Shown here piece after piece: positions 11,106 to 22,987 of a stretch of DNA of 64,000 bases. The stretch is taken from NCBI GenBank assembly GCA_027943335.1, contig BSBK01002090.1:462501-526500 (forward strand), read 5' to 3'. Numbering within the stretch: the first letter of the stretch is position 1; every line of letters begins with the position of its first letter. The position numbers and the translations under genes are program-made. Below the pieces are notes generated by a model. The model saw only the letters and a program-made list of their open reading frames with translations. It was not told the DNA's origin and did not search any database. Source of the stretch: Chamaecyparis obtusa. Taxonomy: Eukaryota > Streptophyta > Pinopsida > Cupressales > Cupressaceae.

Positions 11106-12970
11106 AAAAATATGTATAGGGGAGGGTCTAAAATACCATATCCCAAAGACCCATGGTGTTACCATGGTGGGGATAGGAGTTGTAGGCCCTACATTACAAA
11201 CCCCTTCAAACTAGATAGGGGACTGGAAAATTCAAAACACAAATTTATATACAAATAGATGAATAAAGAAACTAGTCTAAGCACTAAAAAATGAAATTAA
11301 ACACAACTAAACACTTGTACACAGTCCAAGATATTAATTAAAATCCATTAACTCAACATATCATGCCATAAATCTATTTGGCACACACATTTTTCAGTCA
11401 CAGTTTGGTTCCTCCGTACAAAAGCCATACACACTAACTTCCAACCTTTGAGTTAGGGTTCTGTAGGTCAAATATAGTCTCCTCCTTGGGCTTAGAGCTT
11501 GGTTAGGGCTTAGAACCACCTTGGTAAGGTTTAGAACTCTATTAGGAAAATTTGCTATCAAATTTTTGAGAAACTTTTTCTCACTCAATCTCCTAAGACC
11601 ATTCTTGGGTCTATTAGATGGTACACTTGTGCTGAAACATCCCAAACTCCAATTTTAAGACTAAGAACATTAAAAACCAATAGTGACATCATGACCTAGG
11701 TCACTGTACCATCAAAATTGGAGCACCAACTATGACTCTAAGACCTAAGCTAGGTCTAGACACACCAAATGAGCTACAAGCTCTTATTCTAAATTCAAGC
11801 GTTCATTAGGCACTTACACACACCAAAATTTAGGACTAGTGGGAGCCCTTAGAAAGGTGCTCCTACACCACTAGGTAGGATATCATGATGTTGTCATTTG
11901 TAGAAACATATATTCAATACTAAGACAACATGATTCAAGGATAAAGTTTTGGGATGATAACTTAAGAAAATTGTCTAAGTATAACATGATTTATCTATCA
12001 TCATAGAGACTATTTTGGTCATCATAGTTCACATAGATATATTTAGCTTGTGCACACTCAAGTACATATTTTATGAAGTATATAGAAGCTACAGCTAAGA
12101 GTGCAAGACTGTACGACCTGTATGGACATAGTTATTATTATTTTAGTAGACACAGTGTTGAGCTGAAAGAACAGAGCAACAATAAGTAAATGAATATTTT
12201 GGGTTAAGGGATTATTTTTTTTTTCAAAATAATGACTTAAATAGTTAGGGATGACATCCTAGATGTTAACCCTTAGTCAGCAAGAAGTGATGTTATGTTT
12301 TGGAAATGTGTAAGCCGACTGGAAAACTATGTTTGTGATAGCTTGTATAAAGGAAAGTAATTCATAATACAAAGTTGCAAGATTTGTAAGATGTATGATG
12401 ATGAATTATATTACATATAGTATTGATGTATTATGTGAAATATGATGTATGATTAGAGGAGTGCGAGTTGATGACAAGTTTTGTGAAGAGATTAAAAGAT
12501 AGATCAAAATATTGAAGATATTCAACATCAGTAAAAGGTTTTCGTATACTATCTTTTGTATTAAATATTATCATTGTACATTGCATGTTTTGGTAGTGGG
12601 ATTATCTTGGATATATTCATATTTTGTAATACCAACTCCTAACAGGGTTGAGGCTTCTAGAAAGGCCTAATTCCTCTAACAAGGACTGATACGCTATACA
12701 GATGTAATAGACTTCTCACAAGGTCAATATCTTTCACAAGATACTTTTGATTAGTGGATCATTTATGGGTACCATCCCCACTGAGGTTTTCCCTTGGTCA
12801 GGATTTCCTTCATAAAATATGGTGTTATGAGTTCTATTTTTTTATGGTTGTGCTTGCTATTTAGTTTAGTTTCTTATGCAAGTTACAAGTTAATTAATAA
12901 TATCCATACTTGGGAAAAAGTTTGTGAAAAATTGATTCACCCCCCCTCTCAGTATTTCCTATTTCTAACT

Positions 12971-14887
12971 AAATCACCATGATTCTGAAGAAAGAAAAAG
13001 CTTTTAGATGGACCCCAGAAGGGAAGATTTCCTTTGAAAAGATAAATATAGCTATAGCTACCACCCTGGTGCTATCCAATTTGGATTTTTCAAAATATTT
13101 AATAATATATGTCTATGGGAGTGAATATAGCCTTGTTGTTGTGTCAACTCATAAGGGAGAAAATAAAAAGAAAGATCACCACATTTCCTTCTATTCTAGA
13201 ATGCTCAAATTCTATGAGGTAAATACAACTTCATAGAGAAATAGGCCTTTTCTTTGGTTAAAGGCCTTAAAAAATTTAGACACAGTCTCTAGAAGTAAGA
13301 TCATGGTATATGTTTCATACATCAACATGTGAGAATATATCATGGAAGGTGAGATTACTAAAAAAATAAGTAATTGGATCGCCAAGATTATGGAATACAA
13401 CATAGAAGTCTGTCAAAATAAGGTGATCTGAGGGAAAGGCATGTGAGAATATATTATAGAAGGTGAGATTACTAAAAAAATAGCTAATTGGATCGCCAAG
13501 ATTATGGAATACAACATAGAAGTCTATCCAACTAAGGTGATTTGAGGGAAAGGCCTCAGTGACTATATTGCTAGAGAAGTTGAAGGAGATAAAAAAATAG
13601 AGGAGTTAATCTGCGTTAACTATGTTGAAGAAAGAAAGGTTTTGGAAACTGACTGAATAAAATTCATGTAGGTTAGTAGGTATCCTTCTCACCTACATTA
13701 AAAAAAGAGGAAATATTATAGGTTGCAAGGTACATTATATTTCCTTGATGAGGGCATTCTTTTAAGAAGAAATTTCAATGGAATTTTATTCAGATGTGTA
13801 AATGGATCACAAAGCTAGAAAATAATGGAATAAATGCATAATGGCCCTTCTGGTAGACATTGTTCAGCTAAGATCGCTATAGTTAAAATTGTGTAGGCTG
13901 GTTATTCCTAGCCAAACATGTTTGTAGATTATTTTGAGTTGGTCTACAAATGTGAGAAATGCTAATTATTTTTTAGAAGATGAAATAACTCTACCACGCC
14001 CTGAGACCCATCATGGGTGATGAACTATTTTTCCAATGGGGTCTATATTTTATTGAGATGATTAATCCTCCCTCAAGTTTCAAACACAAATGGATTCTAA
14101 GTGCTATAGACTACTTGACCCGATGGGAAGAAGCCGAACCACTCAAGAATGCTATAGAAAATGAAATTGTCATCTTCCTTGAAGAGCTAGTATCAAGGTT
14201 TTCTCCCCTAAAAAAATTATTTCAGATAATGAAAGAGACTTTTTAGGGACTAGGATGTTTGACTTTTCACTTATGAATGAGATTTTCTTGAAAATATATT
14301 CCAACTATTATCCTCAAGAAAATGGGTTAGTCAAATCAACACACAAGAACCTGATTAGAATTATAAAGAGAAATGGCTTAGAACATTAATGGGAATGACA
14401 CAAGCACTTACAAACTATTTTATGCACAAACTAGATCACTCCAAAATAGGTTCTCAAGACCTCACCATATGATCTATTTTATATGAAGGACTCACTCCTT
14501 CTGATTTCGATGGAAATTATAGCCTTGTAATTTCTCAAGTCAATAAAGGTTGAAGAAGATGGTGCCATGAATGTAAGGTTAGCGTAATTACTAAATCTAT
14601 AGGAACATCATGATAAATCCAATAATTTTCTTACACATCACCAAGGTGTTGTAAAAATTTGGTTTGAAAAATGATTTTTGGAACCAATTTTTTATAAAAA
14701 TGACCTAGTCCTAAAGTACAATGAAAGAACAAGTAAGCTAGGTCAACATGTGAATTTTAACACTTTATGGGAGGGTCCCTTTCCCATTTAAAATTGAAAA
14801 GGTGAAAATTATTTTGAGCTTGAGGATATATAAGATAATCCCTTTGAGATCTCAGTAAATAGGATCCACCTTAAACATTTCCATTAA
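12971..14887 (+). pseudogene. pol: Gypsy element L: RNase H and integrase
   Basis: This continues the pol protein begun at 3091. MILKKEKAFRWTPEGKISFE is the RT-RNase H junction. LDFSKYLIIYVYGSEYSLVV and the region near 13250-13550 are RNase H; a ~120-bp stretch (13323-13430 and 13443-13550) is tandemly repeated. The integrase core is readable at 14013-14360: HKWILSAIDYLTRWEEAEPL, then YYPQENGLVKSTHKNL (second catalytic region and the glutamate position, here V-K-S instead of the usual E). The tail ISVNRIHLKHFH ends near 14887. Stops and frameshifts are frequent. The PPSSFKHKWILSAIDYLTRW wording resembles the Tat/Athila branch, but I assign that only tentatively. Confidence 0.7.
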
Positions 14888-15470
14888 TGGATCCTCTTTT
14901 CCCACATGTAAATAGTAGGTTAGTCATGCTTTGTGTTCAATAAGTACCATCAAGTATAGTTTTCCTTGCTATCAGTCCCTAGTCAATTTTTTAGCCTTCC
15001 CTTTTTCCTTGTATGAGGCAAGCCGTATCTGCCATACAAGATTTCAAACTAAGCCCTCTAGCCATTGTGTCAGGTCCTTAGCACTTGTCAAAGCCTCATT
15101 TTATGGAATACTGGTGAGTCCAAGTAATTTTCACTCTCCTTTTCTATTTTCATAACACATGAAAATTGAGTAATTTAATGCACATGCCTAGGTAGTTACC
15201 ACCTTTCTTTTCTTTCCATGTTGCTAAATCTTAAAGCATTTTTAAAGTTGATTGCAAAGGAAAAGTTTGAAGTTTTTTTTGTTAAGGGTTGTCAAGAATT
15301 TTTTGGTTTCTTCCTTGTATGTTAATGACCTATGTTTTACAGATACATCATATGACTAGCTTGGTGAGAGATAAACCTTAAAAAAATAGAAGTTGCCAAA
15401 TACTTGGTGATGGTTTGGGACCTTACAGATGATATTTAGGACCCATCATTAATAATGAATACCAAGGGTC
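14888..15470 (+). other. Non-coding stretch after gypsy L pol
   Basis: No ORF, LTR terminus or repeat partner is visible. It probably represents the L 3' internal region or its flank. The 74-codon ORF at 14931 has no recognisable similarity and is treated as chance. Confidence 0.4.
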
Positions 15471-15804
15471 TATTGGAAAAATGGTCAACACTCCCCTCAG
15501 GATTCATGACATGGCTTAACCACCTCTTGTATCTTCTATAAGTCTACTGGTTGTATTAGGCCTTAACAGGTTGATCTTTTGGTGGAATGACAACCACTAC
15601 TTGTAACAAGTGGTATCAAAGCTTGGTCACACGTTTAAATCCCCTCAGGTAATGCTAAGGGGGAGATTGTTGGAAAAATGGTCAATGCTCCCATAGGATT
15701 TGTGACATGGTTTAACTGCCTCCTATGTCTTCTATAAGTCTAGTGGTTGTATTGGGCATTAACATGTCGATCTGTTGGTGTAATGACAACCACTAATTAT
15801 AATA
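15471..15804 (+). mobile_element. TRIM element copy 1 (334 bp)
   Basis: This is a terminal-repeat retrotransposon in miniature. Two ~138-bp LTRs (15471-15608 and 15668-15804) flank only 59 bp. A primer site TGGTATCAAAGC (15611-15622) lies 2 bp after the first LTR, and the purine tract AAGGGGGAGAT directly precedes the second. Flanking GGGTC at 15466-15470 and 15805-15809 is a perfect TSD. It has no coding capacity, so it must use proteins from an autonomous element. Confidence 0.93.
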
Positions 15805-15809
15805 GGGTC

Positions 15810-16093
15810 TTAGGGAGGGGAATTTCAAAGAAAGTTAAATCCCAATTTTACCTTAGCTAGTTCAATAATTTGGCATTGAGGCTTGTCCCAATACATGGTA
15901 CCCAATATTCACCCATGCCTAGAATTAATTAAAGCACTGGTGAGTTTTTTTAATGTAAGGAGTAGTGTTAACTAGTATGGTTAGATCAAGGTGGTGATAA
16001 GTCTAGATTATATGAGAAACAAGATTTGTATTCTACATGGCACAAAAAATATCATGCCTTTTAACAAAATAATGCTCAAGTACAAGTGGAATC
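15810..16093. other. Unassigned spacer left of the palindromic element
   Basis: No gene or repeat partner was seen. It ends in GAATC (16089-16093), the same word found at 21152-21156 just beyond the palindromic composite, so the two flanks may once have been contiguous. Confidence 0.4.
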
Positions 16094-17118
16094 TATGTGC
16101 TAAAAAGTAGTCACACTTTTGTGAATCATTACATCTAAGAACACTCAACAATGAGGTCTCGAATAGAGACTCACAACTCTCTATTCATGGAGTGCAGGAG
16201 TTGTATTATGAGGCCCTCAGATTGACCTAGTTACACCCATGCAAGTACACCAAGAAATGAGAGATTCAAGGATGAGAAGAAAGAGTGCTAATCTCCATTG
16301 ATCTTTGAGTTATTGCATGTAAATGAGACTAATCTAGATGATTGCAATGCAAAGAAAATGAACTACTCTATTGAAATGCAAGTTTTACTCTCCTTTACTA
16401 ATTAATCTATGTGAAGATCAAGCTAAAATAATGAAATAAACTAAGCTAAGATGCTATGAATATTAATCTATATGTAAATATGCAAGCTAAAACAATGATC
16501 TCCAAAGCTCCAATGTCGCCAATAAAACCTGCAGCATAACAACAGTATAAAAATTCAGTATCTAAAATGAGAAGGAGAGGGCTCCTTATATAAGAAATTG
16601 TGGAAGAGAATGCATCTCCAAGAGCAATGTGGGATAAATGCAAAAAAGAGGAAAGAAAGCTCATTTTTAGAAAGTGTGGAGAGAAAAGAAATATTTTTAA
16701 TTTTTTTAATTTTTATTTTCCTTTTTCATCACAAAAGAGCTTTAAGAGAATGTTTTATTTATTTAAAAGAATGATTCTCTATTAATTAAATAGGATAACA
16801 TTATTTAATTAAAAGAGAGATATTATTCTAAATAAGATAAAATCATTTAATTAAAAGAGATTTTAATTAAATAAATTTATTTCATTTAAAAGATATTTCT
16901 TTCAATTAAATAAGGTTATTTTATTTATTGAAGAGGGAATATTTCTTTTAATTAAATAAAATTATTGATGAAACGATCAAACCTTAGGAAAAATTGAAAT
17001 GATTGAATTATGTAGGATTGATCAAAGAAATTGATTTGAATTTTGTAAAGTATTGATTCAAGAAATTTGATAACTTAATAAATGAGGCCCAAAGTCTAGG
17101 TGACCATTTTAGGGTGCA
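16094..17118 (-). repeat. LTR R1 (1,025 bp)
   Basis: It aligns end to end with 20123-21147 in the same orientation, with only scattered substitutions, and with 19063-20092 inverted. The terminus is GGGTGCA on the right. The left end reads TATGTGCTA where R3 has TGTGTGCTA. The minus-strand purine tract CCCAAAGAGGGGCAAATG abuts its right end, which makes it the 3' LTR in minus orientation. Confidence 0.88.
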
Positions 17119-19062
17119 TACATTTGCCCCTCTTTGGGTAATGTGTGATCATTATGGGAACACATGTAGCCAAAGAATGAAATTGAAGTGTGAGATCGAT
17201 TTGGGATCACAAAACAACCCAAATGTGTGTTCAACAGATGGGAACACATCAAGACAAAGATAAGTTGAATGAAAAAGACAAGGCCAACACCCCTATAAAT
17301 AGGTAATTGTCAAGTCTCAAGGAAGGTTTGATTGACAGGTTTGATAAAGCTAAATCAAGGATTGAAGTTTGATAGGCACTGCCCCCTCATGATCGAAATC
17401 GAAATGAGATGGAGGAGAAACAGTGAATTGATAATTTTGATCAAATCAAACTAAAGATAAGGTTCTTGATGTAAGATGAAAGATATAAGGATCATAGAAC
17501 CAAGGTAGATCATCAAGAAAGATTATGCCCCAAGGTTGAATTAGAAGAAAAGAAGTGGGGTGAAAGAAAATGGAAGATAGAAGTTTAGAAGAAATGAAAA
17601 GAAATGGAGAGAAGAAAGAGAAATTACCTCAAGAACGAGCATATCCCAAAATCAATCAACTGTTTAAGATAGGAAATTTTGATTGAGATCATGAAAGAAG
17701 ATAAGGAAATGAAGATCAAAACGTGATCACAGTTGATTAAAAGTCCACAAGAAAGATGAAGGAAAACCCTCTCAAACTCATAATGCAGCCTAAAAATGCA
17801 AATTAATCATGAAGTCTAACAATGCAAGCTGCATGAAAATGAAAAAGTGTACTTGCAATAGGGCAATTGTAACATAGGATTTTATGTTCATCATTCATTA
17901 GATAATGTAAAGAACTTATTTTCATCATTGGGCCATTATTAATGGACATCAAAAAATCATACAATCAATACTAGTCACAAACGTAACTATGAAGATATGA
18001 ATATGATTTATATCAGTTTGGGATGTGGAAAGATTCTAACATGAGCATCAAAGACATAAGGGTCAAGATGACTTCAATGTTAGCTTACCCAATTTAATGT
18101 AGCAAAACCACTCTCTCATCGAGGCATAGATGCCAGGATAACCATAAGAATGGTTGTGCGAAAACAATCAAGGATGATGTTTCAAATCTCCTAAGTGTGT
18201 CAGGGGAATAACAAGAGACACTCAAGAGCTTTGAGAGCACACCCACAAATAGAAAGCAACAAAAACATGCCCCATGGCCCAAGTCCTCTAGCTATGCATC
18301 ATGGAGAGACTTATTAGACAAGGGCACTCAACAAAAATCAATAACAGTCAGGACACAAAGAAAAGATTATGACATATCTCAAGCATTAAGTGTTGTGTTT
18401 AAAAATTTAAGTGTGTTCACTGATATTGAGTTCTGAGGATAAGGATCAAATGCTTGCAAGCAGGTAAAATCCCATGACAAAACTAGATAAGACCAAACTG
18501 ATAAGTCTTGAAAAATACTCAATGTCAGGGGTTGTGTTGAAATACACAGTTGGGGTGGTGTTGAAAAATACCATTCGCGAGGTGTCCTGAAGATTGACGC
18601 ATCAAAAAGACCAAAGCTAATCATAGTTATGCCCCCTAGACAAAGACAAAGACCAATTCCAATCCAAGGCAACAAGGACAAGGCATGATGGAGAAAGATT
18701 AAGTGTCAAGGATGCATGCTAAGAAAAAGGGGTGCAAAGGCCTCAAGTAGTGCCTGTTTCTAGGTTTTCACCACTTGGATTTTTTATTTTTATTTTTTTT
18801 AGAATTTTTGAATTTTTAGAATTTTTTGGTGAGACATCAAAGCACCTATTGCTAGGTTTTCACTAGATGCTCTTTTTTCAGGACATTTTCTGATTTTTAG
18901 AATTTTTTCAGCATCATATATGAATTTTTTTTTGGTATATATATATATATATATTTTCTTGGGTTGTTTTGTGATCCCAAATCGATCTCACACTTCAATT
19001 ACTTTCTTTGGCTACACATGTTCCTAGAATGATCACACATTACCCAAAGAGGGGCAAATGTA
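17119..19062. other. Internal region of the palindromic composite
   Basis: About 1.9 kb without a convincing ORF. Its first ~115 bp (to about 17235) and last ~105 bp (from about 18958) are inverted copies carrying a purine tract (CCCAAAGAGGGGCAAATG at each end). The right part is T-rich with two similar units (CCTGTTTCTAGGTTTTCACC near 18756 and CCTATTGCTAGGTTTTCACT near 18846) and a short TA tract at 18937-18953. Minus-strand ORFs of 62 and 100 codons at 18094-18681 show no known motif. Confidence 0.6.
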
Positions 19063-20092
19063 TGCACCCTAAAATGGTCGCCTAGACTTTGGGCCTCATT
19101 TATTAAATTATCAAATTTCCTGAATCAATACTTTGTAAAATTCAAATCAATTTCTTTGATCAATCCTAAATAATTCAATCATTTCAATTTTTCCTAAAGT
19201 TTTATCGTTTCATCAATAATTTTATTTAATTAAAAGAAATATTCCCTCTTAAATAAATAAAATAACTTTATTTAATTGAAAGAAATATCTTTTAAATGAA
19301 ATAAATTTATTTAATTAAAATCTCTTTTAATTAAATGATTTTATCTTATTTAGAATAATATCTCTCTCTCTCTTAATTAAATAATGTTATCTTATTTAAT
19401 TAATAGAGAATCATTCTTTTAAATAAATAAAAAATCCACTTAAAGCTCTTTTGTGATGAAAAAGGGAAATAAAAATAAATAAAATAAAGAAAATTCCTTT
19501 TCTCTCCACACTTTCTAAAAATGAGCTTTCTTTCCTCTTTTTTGCATTTATCCCACATTGCTCTTGGAGATGCATTCTTTTCCACAATTTCTTATATAAG
19601 GAGCCCTCTCCTTCTCATTTCGGATCCAAAATTTTCATACTATTGTTATGTTGCAGGTTTTCTTGGTGACATTGGAGCTTTGAAGATCATTTCATTTTAG
19701 CTTTCACATTTACATATTAGCTGAATCTTCATAGCATCTTAGCTTTGTCTCTTTCATTGTTTTAGCTTAATCTTCAATATAGTTTAATTAGCAAAGGAGA
19801 GCAAAACTTCCATTTCAATACAATAATTTGCTTCTTTGCATTGCTATCATCTAGATTAGTTTCATTTACATGCAATAACTTGAAGATCAATGGAGATTAG
19901 CATTCTTTCTTCTCATCCTTGAATCTCTCATTTCTTGGTGTACTTGCATGGGTTAACAAGGTCAATCTAAGGGCCTCATACACAACCTTTGCACTCCCTG
20001 AATAGAGAGCTGTGAATCGATATTTGAGACCTCACTGTTGAGTGTTCTTGAATGTAATGATTCACACAAGTGTGACTACTTTCTAGCACACA
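19063..20092 (+). repeat. LTR R2 (1,030 bp)
   Basis: It begins TGCACCCTAAAATGG directly after a purine tract, and ends CTAGCACACA directly before a primer-site sequence. It therefore shows both 3'-LTR and 5'-LTR contexts at once. It is inverted relative to R1 and R3. Confidence 0.88.
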
Positions 20093-20122
20093 TTTTTGGC
20101 ACCCCACAGTGGGTGCCAAAAA
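20093..20122. other. Palindromic primer-site junction between R2 and R3
   Basis: These 30 bp read TTTTTGGCACCC, then CACAGT, then GGGTGCCAAAAA. Each half is a primer-site core following its own LTR in opposite directions, and together they form the centre of the large inverted repeat. Confidence 0.85.
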
Positions 20123-21147
20123 TGTGTGCTAAAAAGTAGTCACACTTCTGTGAATCATTACATCTAAGAACACTCAACAATGAGGTCTCGAATAGTGACT
20201 CACAACTCTCTATTTGTGGAGTGCAGGGGTTGTATAATGAGGCCCTCAGATTGACCTAGTTACACCCATGCAAGTACACCAAGAAATGAGAGATTCAAGG
20301 ATGAGAAGCAAGAGTGCTAATCTCCATTGATCTTTGAGTTATTGCATGTAAATGAGACTAATCTAGATGATTGCAATGCAAAGAAAATGAACTACTCTAT
20401 TGAAATGCAAGTTTTACTCTCCTTTACTAATTAATCTATGTGAAGATTAAGCTAAAATAATGAAATAAACTAAGCTAAGATGCTATGAATATTAATCTAT
20501 ATGTAAATATGCAAGCTAAAACAATGATCTCCAAAGCTCCAATGTCGCCAATAAAACCTGCAGCATAACAACAGTATAAAAATTTAGGATCTGAAATGAG
20601 AAGGAGAGGGCTCCTTATATAAGAAATTGTGGAAGAGAATGCATCTCCAAGAGCAATGTGGGATAAATGCAAAAAAGAGGAAAGAAAGCTCATTTTTAGA
20701 AAGTGTGGAGAGAAAAGGAATTTTCTTTATTTTATTTATTTTTATTTCCCTTTTTCATCACAAAAGAGCTTTAAGAGGATTTTTTATTTATTTAAAAGAA
20801 TGATTCTCTATTAATTAAATAAGATAACATTATTTAATTAAAAGAGAGATATTATTCTAAATAAGATAAAATCATTTAATTAAAAGAGATTTTAATTAAA
20901 TAAATTTATTTCATTTAAAAGATATTTCTTTCAATTAAATAAGGTTATTTTATTTATTTAAGAGGGAATATTTCTTTTAATTAAATAAAATTATTGATGA
21001 AACGATCAAACCTTAGGAAAAATTGAAATGATTGAATTATTTAGGATTGATCAAAGAAATTGATTTGAATTTTGCAAAGTATTGATTCAGGAAATTTGAT
21101 AATTTAATAAATGAGGCCCAAAGTTTAGGCGACCATTTTAGGGTGCA
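20123..21147 (-). repeat. LTR R3 (1,025 bp)
   Basis: It runs TGTGTGCTA to GGGTGCA, the same length as R1 and nearly identical to it. On the minus strand it is followed by the primer-site core TGGCACCCACTGTGGGG, as expected of a 5' LTR. GAATC occurs 4 bp beyond its right end and also directly left of R1. Confidence 0.88.
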
Positions 21148-21250
21148 TATAGAATCAAGCACTCAATTTATAGGAGTTTTTGGAATGAGAAGCACAGGCT
21201 AGGTTCTCTTCCAAGCCAAGGTTCCCAATGCACTTTTTGGCTTTCAAAGA

Positions 21251-22987
21251 TGATTCTATAGGAAATAGGTAGCAAGAAACTAAGAGGGGGGGGGAATCAA
21301 TCATTTGCACAAATCTCTAAAATTCAAAACCTTGAAACCCTTAAACATAAAACCCTTATTATTGATTTACAATATGTAAAGCATGTAAACACAAATTAGA
21401 AAACATCAACACCACATAACACATATTTTTATCGTGGAAACCCAAATTAGGGTGAAAACCATGGTGGTGTTGAAACCCACAATAAGACTAATACCTTGTT
21501 AGAAGTACAATCTTACTAAAAATATGGAATGCACATGTATTTAGGCACACTCCCTATTGCTCACTGCTCAATAAGCCTTTTTCTACAACCCTAAGGAAGA
21601 CTTTATCCTTATAAGCACAAATTAGACTACAATCTAATAAATTTATAAACTATATAGTAGCATCTAATTATTCCTTGGTTAGTGTCATTGAATTACAATC
21701 AAATCTGTAAAATTGCTTTACAAGAAATCCCTAGCATTTGTAATCAATTCTTCACTTGTGAAACTACATCCAAACTTAGAATTTTTCCCTAGAACCTTAA
21801 ATAATTCATTAACCAAAGTCAAAAAAACCTAACTTTCAAATTTCATCTCACAACACCAAAATAAATGACCCTGATGCAAGTATGTTCCCCTAACATAAAT
21901 TAGATCCTTTATTATCACCTCAAGATCATAAACACTTCCATAAAACATTTTACCAATTGCGCATAGATTTTTTTACCAATTTTATTGACATGTTGGATAA
22001 GAACATAAGAACTCCTATCAATGGGAAAATCCTTCAAATATTATCACCTTGATAGATGCAAATCACTAAGTCAATAGGAACATTATGCAATAATATCCTT
22101 AGCAATCATGAAGAACAAAATAAACATCTAACCCTTCCACATCATCCAATTATATCATCATTACTTTTCACCCATCACAAAATTGACCTCTTCAACTAAA
22201 ACACTTATAAATGCCTCATGGACCTTCAACATCACTAGCCCTATTATAACTAGTGGTTTTCGTTGCACCAAAAGATTGACTTGTCAATACCTGATACATA
22301 CACTAGAAATATATAAGACATATGAGGTAGCTAATCCATGTCACGAACCACCACTGTACTAAACAATCAATGAGACAAAGGGTTCAATCAATCTTTTTCA
22401 CCACTCTAACAATCCCTCCAATGCAAGTGCAGGGTTTGAACATGTGACCAAGATCTCACACTAGTTTTTACAACTAGTGGTTGTTGTTGCACCAAAAGAT
22501 CTACTTGTTAATGCTTGATACAACCACCATACATATAGAAGACATAGGAGATGGTTAAGACATGTCACAAACCATCATTACATTGAACAATCAAGGAGAC
22601 CAAGAGTGCAATCAATCTTTCTAACCATTGTAACAAGCCCATTGAATTGATGACACATCTCCATGTCCTTAACATAATCCCAACTATGCAACCAAAGATA
22701 TCATCTTGATCATGTGCATGAAACCAATCTCTAATTTTTTTTTATACTAGCATAGAACAAAGTAGCCAATCACCATGTGTATTCTCATAACTTACTTAGA
22801 TCATCATGTCAACACCTTCAATTTGACATGAAACTAGTGAACAACCTCTACATCATCCCTTGAGGTTCACAACTCCCCATCTTCATTATCCTCACCATTC
22901 CATTCCTTTTAATAACATATTTTTCTTTTGGCAAACCTATATAACAAACATGTTGACAACAATGCCAATAGATCAAAATTGCCAACA
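21251..22987 (-). repeat. Copia C 3' LTR, with a TRIM inside
   Basis: The right end TTGCCAACA is followed by ATCTCCCCCTTT, the complement of a copia purine tract. The left part carries the GAGGGGGGGGG...AATCA block seen at the end of other copia LTRs here. The left boundary near 21251 is estimated. Excluding the TRIM and its TSD, the LTR is about 1.34 kb. The partner LTR is not in the window. Confidence 0.65.
22242..22635 (-). mobile_element. TRIM element copy 4, divergent, 394 bp
   Basis: Two 170-bp repeats (22242-22411 and 22466-22635) flank 54 bp. Read on the minus strand they match the TRIM LTR order (TATGTCTT, CTAGTGGTTGT, TTGGTGCAAC) and the internal CTTGGTCAC...TTTGAA/CAAACCC segment. 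The primer site is decayed (AGTGTGAGATCTTGG). A perfect TSD, AGCCC, occurs at 22237-22241 and 22636-22640. The LTRs are longer than the 138 bp of the other copies, so this is a sublineage. Confidence 0.87.

Larger units (their letters stand above)
3321..11870 (-). mobile_element. Solo gypsy LTR N (family of element I), split by copia A
   Basis: The segment starts TGATGGGGAG and ends GGTGCTCCTACACCA; the termini parallel the element I LTR (TGATGCAAAG...GGTGCTCTTGCACCA, 60828-62372). It is flanked by a perfect TSD, CTAGG at 3316-3320 and 11871-11875. Removing copia A leaves about 1.55 kb, against 1,545 bp for the I LTR. It has no PBS, PPT or coding sequence, so it is a solo LTR. Confidence 0.8.
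3302..12970 (+). mobile_element. Solo copia-type LTR M, split by N and A
   Basis: The outer parts are 3302-3320 (TGTTGGCAAGTTGGCTAGG) and 11876-12970 (to ...ATTTCTAACT); joined they give about 1.1 kb. The right end has the poly-C block and CTCAGT tail typical of the copia LTR 3' ends in this window (compare 25680-25756). It interrupts L between the FFGI and MILKKEKAF motifs of one pol protein. TSD candidates CAATT (3297-3301) and AAATC (12971-12975) match at 3 of 5 bases. No internal gag-pol belongs to it, so a solo LTR left by LTR recombination is the simplest reading. Confidence 0.65.
16094..21147 (-). mobile_element. Palindromic LTR composite (R1-internal-R2-R3)
   Basis: Three ~1,025-bp copies of one LTR lie as R1 (minus), R2 (plus) and R3 (minus). 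On the minus strand it reads as 5' LTR R3, primer site, an inverted LTR R2, a ~1.9-kb non-coding internal region, a purine tract and 3' LTR R1. No gag or pol motif is present. The primer-site core TGGCACCCACTGTGGGG is the type seen next to some gypsy LTRs and is not initiator-Met. R2-R3 makes a ~2.1-kb inverted repeat with a 30-bp centre. R1-R2 makes a second inverted repeat that extends ~115 bp into the internal region. Confidence 0.85.

Noticed and set aside
11394..11645. 83-codon minus-strand ORF
   Set aside because: It lies inside solo LTR N; no known motif, and LTR sequence explains it.
14931..15155. 74-codon ORF after gypsy L
   Set aside because: No motif, no repeat copy and no regulatory context; likely chance in AT-rich DNA.
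18937..18953. TA dinucleotide run
   Set aside because: Short simple repeat with no partner; not a feature beyond slippage.
16446..20814. 60-72 codon ORFs repeated at 16446, 16600, 19400, 20475 and 20629
   Set aside because: They are the same LTR sequence in R1, R2 and R3 read on both strands. Repetition of the DNA explains their recurrence; no motif or start context supports a protein.
16089..21156. GAATC as a TSD of the palindromic composite
   Set aside because: It abuts R1 on the left but lies 4 bp beyond R3 on the right, so it is not a clean target duplication. Kept only as a hint that the flanks were contiguous.
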